Position numbers and translations under genes: made by a program. Shown piece by piece: positions 26,101 through 37,063 of a stretch of 64,000 nucleotides of DNA; the stretch's first letter is position 1; each line of letters begins with the position of its first letter. Source of the stretch: Fasciola hepatica (taxonomy: Eukaryota; Platyhelminthes; Trematoda; Plagiorchiida; Fasciolidae); NCBI GenBank assembly GCA_948099385.1, contig CANUEZ040000204.1, positions 1,922,001 to 1,986,000 of the forward strand. Direction: 5' to 3'. The notes below the pieces were generated by a model that saw only the letters and a program-made list of their open reading frames with translations, was not told the DNA's origin and made no database searches.

Positions 26101-29100
26101 CACACAGATTGCTCATACAATGCAATAGAGCAGTAGCAGAGTAGATTTGTATAATATGATTCTCCATGCAGCTTGAACACTGAACTGAACATTGGAAATT
26201 ATGCAAGCACTGTACAGCTGTTTGATCCGCTAAGGGAATCATGAGCATTGCACATGGACAGAGCCCACTCGGAGACACGAACAAGGGTTGGGGTGAACGA
26301 ATGTCAGTCGAACACCCAATACAAAAGGCTATCCCATATGGGTCTCAACGCTTTGTTCAACATATACACTACATGATATAGCACAATCCCCAAATCGCCT
26401 TCGGCTTTCGCTTTCGCTTTGAACGGTAACAACCAAATTCTCGCACACCGATCCAATCCTATGTTCCATCACTCCTCTATTTATGGGCCTAAGTAAAACC
26501 AATGCATTCCCTTATGAACAATCCACACAGATTGCTCATACAATGCAATAGAGCAGTAGCAGAGTAGATTTGTATAATATGATTCTCCATGCAGCTTGAA
26601 CACTGAACAGTGACCATTGAAAATAATGGAAGCACTGTACAGCTGTTTGATCCGCTAAGGGAACCATGAGCGTTGCACATGGACAGAGCCCACTCGGAGA
26701 CACGAACAAGGGTTGGGGTGAACGAATGTCAGTAGAACACCCAAACCACAAGGCTATCCGATCTGGGTCTCAACGCTTTGTTCAACATATACAATACATG
26801 ATATAGCACAATCCCCAAATCGCCTTCGGCTTTCGCTTTCGCTTTGAACGGTAACAACCAAATTCTCGCACACCGATCCAATCCTATGTTCCATCACTTC
26901 TCTATTTATGGGCCTAAGTAAAACCAAGGCATTCCCTTATGAACAATCCACACAGATTGCTCATACAATGCAATAGAGCAGTAGCAGAGTAGATTTGTAT
27001 AATATGATTCTCCATGCAGCTTGAACACTGAACTGACCATTGAAAATTATGGAAGCACTGTACAGCTGTTTGATCCGCTAATGGAATCATGAGCGTTGCA
27101 CATGGACAGAGCCCACTCGGAGACACGAACGAGGGTTGGGGTGAACGAATGTCAGTCGAAAACCCAAATCACAAGTCTATCCGATATGGGTCTCAACGCT
27201 TTGTTTAACATATACACTACATGATATATCACAATCCACAAACCGATTTCGGCTTTCGCTTTCGCTTTGAACGGTAACAACCAAATTCTCGCACACCGAT
27301 CCAATCCTATGTTCCATCACTTCTCTATTTATGGGCCTAAGTAAAACCAAGGCATTCCCTTATGAACAATCCACACAGATTGCTCATACAATGCAATAGA
27401 GCAGTAGCAGAGTAGATTTGTATAATATGATTCTCCATGCAGCTTGAACACTGAACTGACCATTGAAAATTATGGAATCACTGTACAGCTGTTTGATCCG
27501 CTAATGGAATCATGAGCATTGCACATGGACAGAGCCCACTCGGAGACACGAACAAGGGTTGGGGTGAACGAATGTCAGTCGAACACCCAATACAAAAGGC
27601 TATCCCATATGGGTCTCAACGCTTTGTTCAACATATACACTACATGATATAGCACAATCCCCAAATCGCCTTCGGCTTTCGCTTTCGCTTTGAACGGTAA
27701 CAACCAAATTCTCGCACACCGATCCAATCCTATGTTCCATCACTTCTCTATTTATGGGCCTAAGTAAAACCAAGGCATTCCCTTATGAACAATCCACACA
27801 GATTGCTCATACAATGCAATAGAGCAGTAGCAGAGTAGATTTGTATAATATGATTCTCCATGCAGCTTGAACACTGAACTGACCATTAAAAATTATGGAA
27901 GCACTGTACAGCTGTTTGATCCGCTAAGGGAATCATGAGCATTGCACATGGACAGAGCCCACTCGGAGACACGAACAAGGGTTGGGGTGAACGAATGTCA
28001 GTCGAACACCCAATACAAAAGGCTATCCGATCTGGGTCTCAACGCTTTGTTCAACATATACAATACATGATATAGCACAATCCCCAAATCGCCTTCGGCT
28101 TTCGCTTTCGCTTTGAACGGTAACAACCAAATTCTCGCACACCGATCCAATCCTATGTTCCATCACTTCTCTATTTATGGGCCTAAGTAAAACCAATGCA
28201 TTCCCTTATGAACAATCCACACAGATTGCTCATACAATGCAATAGAGCAGTAGCAGAGTAGATTTGTATAATATGATTCTCCATGCAGCTTGACCACAAA
28301 ACAGACCATTGAAATTATGGAAGCACTGTACAGCTGTTTGATCCGCTAATGGAATCATGAGCGTTGCACATGGACAGAGCCCACTCGGAGACACGAACGA
28401 GGGTTGGGGTGAACGAATGTCAGTCGAAAACCCAAACCACAAGTCTATCCGATATGGGTGTGAACGCTTTGTTTAACATATACACTACATGATATATCAC
28501 AATCCACAAACCGACTTCGGCTTTCGCTTTCGCTTTGAACGGTAACAACCAAATTCTCGCACACCGATCCAATCCTATGTTCCATCACTTCTCTATTTAT
28601 GGGCCTAAGTAAAACCAATGCATTCCCTTATGAACAATCCACACAGATTGCTCATACAATGCAATAGAGCAGTAGCAGAGTAGATTTGTATAATATGATT
28701 CTCCATGCAGCTTGAACACTGAACTGATCATTGAAAACGATGTAAGCGCTGTACAGCTGTTTGATCCGCTAAGGGAATCATGAGCATTGCACATGGACAG
28801 AGCCCACTCGAAGACACTAACAAGGGTTGGGGTGAACGATTGTCGATCGAACACCCATCCATAAGTCTATTCGATATGGGTGTGAACGCTTTGTTCAACA
28901 TATACAATACATGATATAGCACAATCCCCAAATTGGCTTCGGCTTTCGCTTTCGCTTTGAACGGTAACAACCAAATTCTCGCACACCGATCCAATCCTAT
29001 GTTCCATCACTTCTCTATTTATGGGCCTAAGTAAAACCAAGGCATTCCCTTATGAATAATCCACACAGATTGCTCATACAATGCAATAGAGCAGTAGCAG

Positions 29101-32100
29101 AGTAGATTTGTATAATATGATTCTCCATGCAGCTTGAACACTGAACTGACCATTGAAAATTATGGAAGCACTGTACAGCTGTTTGATCCGCTAAGGGAAT
29201 CATGAGCATTGCACATGGGCAGAGCCCACACGGGGACACGAACAAGGGTTGGGGTGAACGATTGTCAGTCGAACACCCAAACCACAAGGCTATCCGATAT
29301 GGGTCTCAACGCTTTGTTCAACATATACACTACATGATATAGCACAATCCCCAAATTGGCTTCGGCTTTCGCTTTCGCTCTGAACGGTAACAACCAAATT
29401 CTCGCACACCGATCCAATCCTATGTTCCATCACTTCTCTATTTATGGGCCTAAGTAAAACCAAGGCATTCCCTTATGAACAATCCACACAGATTGCTCAC
29501 ACAATGCAATAGAGCAGTAGCAGAGTAGATTTGTATAATATGATTCTCCATGCAGCTTGACCACGAACCTGACCATTGAAAATTATGGAAGCACTGTACT
29601 GCTTTTTGATCCGCTAAGGGAATCATGAGCATTGCACATGGACAGAGCCCACACGGGGACACGAACAAGGGTTGGGATGAACGAATGTCAGTCGAACACC
29701 CAAACCACAAGGCTATCCGATATGGGTCTCAACGCTTCGTTCGACATATACAATACATGATATAGCACAATCCCCAAATCGCCTTCGGCTTTCGCTTTCG
29801 CTTTGAACGGTAACAACCAAATTCTCGCACACCGATCCAATCCTATGTTCCATCACTTCTCTATTTATGGGCCTAAGTAAAACCAAGGCATTCCCTTATG
29901 AACAATCCACACAGATTGCTCATACAATGCAATAGAGCAGTAGCAGAGTAGATTTGTATAATATGATTCTCCATGCAGCTTGACCACGGAACTGACCATT
30001 GAAAATTATGGAAGCACTGTACAGCTGTTTGATCCGCTAAGGGAATCATGAGCATTGCACATGGACAGAGCCCACACGGGGACACGAACAAGGGTTGGGG
30101 TGAACGAATGTCAGTCGAACACACAAACCACAAGGCTATCCGATATGGGTCTGAACGCTTTGTTCAACATATACACTACATGATATAGCACAATCCCCAA
30201 ATTGGCTTCGGCTTTCGCTTTCGCTTTGAACGGTAACAACCAAATTCTCGCACACCGATCCAATCCTATGTTCCATCACTTCTCTATTTTTGGGGGTAAG
30301 TAAAACCAATGCATTCCCTTATGAACAATCCACACAGATTGCTCATACAATGCAATAGAGCAGTAGCAGAGCAGATTTGTATAATATGATTCTCCATGCA
30401 GATTGAACACTGAACTGACCATTGAAAATTATGGAAGCACTGTACAGCTGTTTGATCCGCTAAGGGAATCATGAGCATTGCACATGGACAGAGCCCACAC
30501 GGGGACACGAACAAGGGTTGGGGTGAACGAATGTCAGTCGAACACCCAAACCACAAGGCTATCCGATATCGGTCTCAACGCTTTGTTCAACATATACACT
30601 ACATGATATAGCACAATCCCCAAATCGCCTTCGGCTTTCGCTTTCGCTTTGAACGGTAACAAGCAAATTCTCGCACACCGATCCAATCCTATGTTCCATC
30701 ACTTCTCTATTTATGGGCCTAAGTAAAACCAAGGCATTCCCTTATGAACAATCCACACAGATTGCTCATACAATGCAATAGAGCAGTAGCAGAGTAGATT
30801 TGTATAATATGATTCTCCATGCAGCTTGAACACTGAACTGACCATTGAAAATTATGGAAGCACTGTACAGCTGTTTGATCCGCTAAGCGAATCATGAGCA
30901 TTGCACATGGGCAGAGCCCACACGGGGACACGGAGAAGGGTTGGGGTGAACGATTGTCAGTCGAACACCCAAACCACAAGGCTATCCCATATGGGTCTCA
31001 ACGCTTTGTTCAACATATACAATACATGATATAGCACAATCCCCAAATTGGCTTCGGCTTTCGCTTTCGCTCTGAACGGTTACAACCAAATTCTCGCACA
31101 CCGATCCAATCCCATGTTCCATCACTTCTCTATTTATGGGCCTAAGTAAAACCAACGCATTCCCTTATGAACAATCCACACAGATTGCTCATACAATGCA
31201 ATAGAGCAGTAGCAGAGTAGATTTGTATAATATGATTCTCCATGCAGCTTGACCACGGAACTGACCATTGAAAATTATGGAAGCACTGTACAGCTGTTTG
31301 ATCCGCTAAGGGAATCATGAGCATTGCACATGGGCAGAGCCCACACGGGGACACTAACAAGGGTTGGGGTGAACGATTGTCAGTCGAACACCCAAACCAC
31401 AAGGCTATCCGATATGGGTCTGAACGCTTTGTTCAACATATACAATACATGATATAGCACAATCCCCAAATTGGCTTCGGCTTTCGCTTTCGCTTTGAAC
31501 GGTAACAACCAAATTCTCGCACACCGATCCAATCCTATGTTCCATCACTTCTCTATTTATGGGCCTAAGTAAAACCAAGGCATTCCCCTATGAACAATCC
31601 ACACAGATTGCTCATACAATGCAATAGAGCAGTAGCAGAGTAGATTTGTATAATATGATTCCCCATGCAGCTTGAACACTGAACTGACCATTGAAAATTA
31701 TGGAAGCACTGTACAGCTGTTTGATCCGCTAAGGGAATCATGAGCATTGCACATGGGCAGAGCCCACACGGGGACACTAACAAGGGTTGGGGTGAACGAT
31801 TGTCAGTCGAACACCCAAACCACAAGGCTATCCGATATGGGTCTGAACGCTTTGTTCAACATATACAATACATGATATAGCACAATCCCCAAATTGGCTT
31901 CGGCTTTCGCTTTCGCTCTGAACGGCAACAACCAGATTCTCGCACACCGATCCAATCCTATGTTCCATCACTTCTCTATTTATGGGCCTAAGTAAAACCA
32001 AGGCATTCCCTTATGAACAATCCACACAGATTGCTCATACAATGCAATAGAGCAGTATCAGAGTAGATTTGTATAATATGATTCTCCATGCAGCTTGAAC

Positions 32101-34525
32101 ACTGAACTGACCATTGAAAATTATGGAAGCACTGTACAGCTGTTTGATCCGCTAAGGGAATCATGAGCATTGCACATGGACAGAGCCCACTCGGAGACAC
32201 GAACAAGGGTTGGGGTGAACGAATGTCAGTCGAACACCCAAACCACAAGGCTATCCCATATGGGTCTCAACGCTTTGTTCAACATATACAATACATGATA
32301 TAGCACAATCCCCAAATCGCCTTCGGCTTTCGCTTTCGCTTTGAACGGTAACAACCAAATTCTCGCACACCGATCCAATCCTATGTTCCGTCACTTCTCT
32401 ATTTATGGGCCTAAGTAAAACCAATGCATTCCCTTATGAACAATCCACACAGATTGCTCATACAATGCAATAGAGCAGTAGCAGAGTAGATTTGTATAAT
32501 ATGATTCTCCATGCAGCTTCACCACGGAACTGACCATTGAAAATTATGGAAGCACTGTACAGCTGTTTGATCCGCTAAGCGAATCATGAGCATTGCACAT
32601 GGGCAGAGCCCACACGGGGACACTAACAAGGGTTGGGGTGAACGATTGTCAGTCGAACACCCAAATCACAAGGCTCTCGGATATGGGTGTGAACGCTTTG
32701 TTCAACATATACAATACATGATATAGCACAATCCCCAAATTGGCTTCGGCTTTCGCTTTCGCTCAGAACGGTAACAACCAAATTCTCGCACACCGATCCA
32801 ATCCTATGTTCCATCACTTCTCTATTTATGGGCCCAAGTAAAACCAAGGCATTCCCTTATGAACAATCCACACAGATTGCTCATACAATGCAATAGAGCA
32901 GTAGCAGAGTAGATTTGTATAATATGATTCTCCATGCAGCTTGAACACTGAACTGACCATTGAAAATTATGGAAGCACTGTACAGCTGTTTGATCCGCTA
33001 AGCGAACCATGAGAATTGCACATGGGCAGAGCCCACACGGGGACACGAACAAGGGTTGGGGTGAACGAATGTCAGTCGAACACCCAAACCACAAGGCTAT
33101 CCGATATGGGTCTCAACGCTTTGTTCAACATATACAATACATGATATAGCACAATCCCCAAATTGGCTTCGGCTTTCGCTTTCGCTCTGAACGGTAACAA
33201 CCAAATTCTCGCACACCGATCCAATCCTATGTTCCATCACTTCTCTATTTATGGGCCTAAGTAAAACCAACGCATTCCCTTATGAACAATCCACACAGAT
33301 TGCTCACACAATGCAATAGAGCAGTAGCAGAGTAGATTTGTATAATATGATTCTCCATGCAGCTTGACCACGAACCTGTCCATTGAAAATTATGGAAGCA
33401 CTGTACTGCTTTTTGATCCGATAAGCGAATCATGAGCATTGCACATGGACAGAGCCCACACGGGGACACGAACAAGGGTTGGGATGAACGAATGTCAGTC
33501 GAACACCCAAACCACAAGGCTATCCGATATGGGTCTCAACGCTTCGTTCAACATATACAATACATGATATAGCACAATCCCCAAATCGCCTTCGGCTTTC
33601 GCTTTCGCTTTGAACGGTAACAACCAAATTCTCGCACACCGATCCAATCCTATGTTCCATCACTTCTCTATTTATGGGCCTAAGTAAAACCAAGGCATTC
33701 CCTTATGAACAATCCACACAGATTGCTCATAAAATGCAATAGAGCAGTAGCAGAGTAGATTTGTATAATATGATTCTCCATGCAGCTTGACCACGGAACT
33801 GACCATTGAAAATTATGGGAGCACTGTACAGCTGTTTGATCCGCTAAGGGAATCATGAGCATTGCACATGGGCAGAGCCCACACGGGGACACTAACAAGG
33901 GTTGGGGTGAACGATTGTCAGTCGAACACCCAAACCACAACGCTATCCGATATGGGTCTCAACGCTTTGTTCAACATATACAATACATGATATAGCACAA
34001 TCCCCAAATTGGCTTCGGCTTTCGCTTTCGCTCTGAACGGTAACAACCAGATTCTCGCACACCGATCCAATCCTATGTTCCATCACTTCTCTATTTATGG
34101 GCCTAAGTAAAACCAAGGCATTCCCTTATGAACAATCCACACAGATTGCTCATACAATGCAATAGAGCAGTAGCAGAGTAGATTTGTATAATATGATTCT
34201 CCATGCAGCTTGAACACTGAACTGACCATTGGAAATTATGGAAGCACTGTACAGCTTTTTGATCCGGTAAGCGAATCATGAGCATTGCACATGGACAGAG
34301 CCCACACGGGGACACGAACAAGGGTTGGGGTGAACGATTGTCAGTCGAACACCCAAACCACAAGGCTATCCGATATGGGTCTCAACGCTTTGTTCAACAT
34401 GTACAATACATGATATAGCACAATCCCCAAATCGCCTTCGGCTTTCGCTTTCGCTTTGAACGGTAACAACCAAATTCTCGCACACCGATCCAATCCTATG
34501 TTCCATCACTTCTCTATTTATGGGC

Positions 34526-34948
34526 CTAAGTAAAACCAAGGCATTCCCTTATGAACAATCCACACAGATTGCTCATACAATGCAATAGAGCAGTAGCAGA
34601 GTAGATTTGTATAATATGATTCTCCATGCAGCTTGACCACGGAACTGACCATTGAAAATTATGGAAGCACTGTACAGCTGTTTGATCCGCTAAGGGAATC
34701 ATGAGCATTGCACATGGGCAGAGCCCACACGGGGACACTAACAAGGGTTGGGGTGAACGATTGTCAGTCGAACACCCAAACCACAAGGCTATCCGATATG
34801 GGTCTGAACGCTTTGTTCAACATATACAATACATGATATAGCACAATCCCCAAATTGGCTTCGGCTTTCGCTTTCGCTTTGAACGGTAACAACCAAATTC
34901 TCGCACACCGATCCAATCCCATGTTCCATCACTTCTCTATTTATGGGC
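34526..34948. repeat. Representative 423-bp monomer, annotated by segment
   Basis: This unit serves as a map for the others. From the CTA boundary: 34,526-34,550 is a short polymorphic lead (AAGG, AATG or AACG types in other units). 34,551-34,634 is a nearly invariant segment from ATGAACAATCC to CCATGCAGC. 34,635-34,650 is a hypervariable block, here GACCACGGAACTG and elsewhere GAACACTGAACTG, AAAAACTGAACTG or CCACGGTAGTG. 34,651-34,697 is conserved and contains the palindrome ACAGCTGT at 34,674-34,681. About 34,698-34,855 is a variable stretch with the diagnostic GCATT/GCGTT, ACACGGGG/ACTCGGAG, CCGATAT/CCCATAT and CAATACATG/CACTACTTG choices. About 34,862-34,880 holds CTTTCG hexanucleotide copies. 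34,885-34,945 is a second nearly invariant segment. No internal ancestral subrepeat of the whole monomer was evident. Confidence 0.9.
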
Positions 34949-35794
34949 CTAAGTAAAACACAGGCATTCCCACATGAACAATCCACACAGATTGCTCATA
35001 CAATGCAATAGAGCAGTAGCAGAGTAGATTTGTATAATATGATTCTCCATGCAGCTTGACCACGGAACTGACCATTGAAAATGATGGAAGCACTGTACAG
35101 CTGTTTGATCCGCTAAGGGAATCATGAGCATTGCACATGGACAGAGCCCACACGGGGACATGTACAAGCGTTCGGGTGAACGATTGTCAGTCGAACACCC
35201 AAACCACAAGGCTATCCGATATGGGTCTAAACGCTTTGTTCAACATATACAATACATGATATAGCACAATCCCCAAATTGTCTTCGGCTTTCGCTTTCGC
35301 TTTGAACGGTAACAACCAAATTCTCGCACACCGATCCAATCCTATGTTCCATCACTTCTCTATTTATGGGCCTAAGTAAAACCAACGCATTCCCTTATGA
35401 ACAATCCACACAGATTGCTCATACAATGCAATAGAGCAGTAGCAGAGTAGATTTGTATAATATGATTCTCCATGCAGCTTGACCACGGAATTGACCATTG
35501 AAAATTATGGAAGCACTGTACAGCTGTTTGATCCGCTAAGGGAATCATGAGCATTGCACATGGACAGAGCCCACTCGGAGACACGAACAAGAGTTGGGGT
35601 GAACGAATGTCAGTCGAACACCCAAACCACAACGCTATCCGATATGGGTCTCAACGCTTTGTTCAACATATACAATACATGATATAGCACAATCCCCAAA
35701 TCGCCTTCGGCTTTCGCTTTCGCTTTGAACGGTAACAACCAAATTCTCGCACACCGATCCAATCCTATGTTCCATCACTTCTCTATTTATGGGC
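34526..35794. repeat. Higher-order trimer, copy 1 (1,269 bp)
   Basis: Three units: GACCACGGAACTG with GACACTAAC (34,526); AAAACACAGGCATTCCCACATG with GACATGTACAAGCGTTCGGG and GGGTCTAAACGC (34,949); and AACGCATTCCC with GGAATTGACC and CAAGAGTTGG (35,372). The same rare combinations recur exactly 1,269 bp later. Few differences separate the copies. Confidence 0.9.
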
Positions 35795-37063
35795 CTAAGT
35801 AAAACCAAGGCATTCCCTTATGAACAATCCACACAGATTGCTCATACAATGCAATAGAGCAGTAGCAGAGTAGATTTGTATAATATGATTCTCCATGCAG
35901 CTTGACCACGGAACTGACCATTGAAAATTATGGAAGCACTGTACAGCTGTTTGATCCGCTAAGGGAATCATGAGCATTGCACATGGGCAGAGCCCACACG
36001 GGGACACTAACAAGGGTTGGGGTGAACGATTGTCAGTCGAAAACCCAAACCACAAGGCTATCCCATATGGGTCTGAACGCTTTGTTCAACATATACAATA
36101 CATGATATAGCACAATCCCCAAATTGGCTTCGGCTTTCGCTTTCGCTTTGAACGGTAACAACCAAATTCTCGCACACCGATCCAATCCCATGTTCCATCA
36201 CTTCTCTATTTATGGGCCTAAGTAAAACACAGGCATTCCCACATGAACAATCCACACAGATTGCTCATACAATGCAATAGAGCAGTAGCAGAGTAGATTT
36301 GTATAATATGATTCTCCATGCAGCTTGACCACGGAACTGACCATTGAAAATGATGGAAGCACTGTACAGCTGTTTGATCCGCTAAGGGAATCATGAGCAT
36401 TGCACATGGACAGAGCCCACACGGGGACATGTACAAGCGTTCGGGTGAACGATTGTCAGTCGAACACCCAAACCACAAGGCTATCCGATATGGGTCTAAA
36501 CGCTTTGTTCAACATATACAATACATGATATAGCACAATCCCCAAATCGCCTTCGGCTTTCGCTTTCGCTTTGAACGGTAACAACCAAATTCTCGCACAC
36601 CGATCCAATCCTATGTTCCATCACTTCTCTATTTATGGGCCTAAGTAAAACCAACGCATTCCCTTATGAACAATCCACACAGATTGCTCATACAATGCAA
36701 TAGAGCAGTAGCAGAGTAGATTTGTATAATATGATTCTCCATGCAGCTTGACCACGGAATTGACCATTGAAAATTATGGAAGCACTGTACAGCTGTTTGA
36801 TCCGCTAAGGGAATCATGAGCATTGCACATGGACAGAGCCCACTCGGAGACACGAACAAGAGTTGGGGTGAACGAATGTCAGTCGAACACCCAAACCACA
36901 AGACTATCCGATATGGGTCTCAACGCTTTGTTCAACATATACACTACATGATATAGCACAATCCCCAAATCGCCTTCGGCTTTCGCTTTCGCTTTGAACG
37001 GTAACAACCAAATTCTCGCACACCGATCCAATCCTATGTTCCATCACTTCTCTATTTATGGGC
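35795..37063. repeat. Higher-order trimer, copy 2 (1,269 bp)
   Basis: Tandem duplicate of 34,526-35,794. Differences I could see include GTCGAAAACCC and CCCATAT for GTCGAACACCC and CCGATAT in the first unit, ATCGCC for ATTGTC in the second, and AAGACTATCC for AACGCTATCC in the third. The rare second-unit variants (ACACAGGC, CCCACATG, GTACAAGCGTTCGGG) are found only in these two units in the window. Confidence 0.9.

Larger units (their letters stand above)
12517..29026. repeat. Array section 3: mixed units with 2-bp insertion type
   Basis: Most units keep CACTCGGAG, but GAGCGTTGC/GAGCATTGC and CAAATC/CAAACC alternate. Seven units of 425 bp (starting at 12,940, 14,635, 17,176, 20,985, 23,948, 24,796 and 26,489) share the same change of GAACTGACC to GAACAGTGACC. 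Other local markers are GCAGATTTG with CAGATTGAAC (15,060, 18,447, 18,870, 21,410), CATTTATGAGCCTAAG (20,562, 23,525, 24,373), and TATATCACAATCCAC (ends of units 25,221, 26,914 and 28,183). Several units lose the CTA boundary by substitution, as CTG, CGT or TTA. No gene or inserted element is seen. Confidence 0.8.

Noticed and set aside
34611..34622. GTATAATATG as a promoter element (TATA box or -10 box) present in each unit
   Set aside because: A short AT-rich match with no partner element or downstream gene; it is conserved along with the whole surrounding segment.
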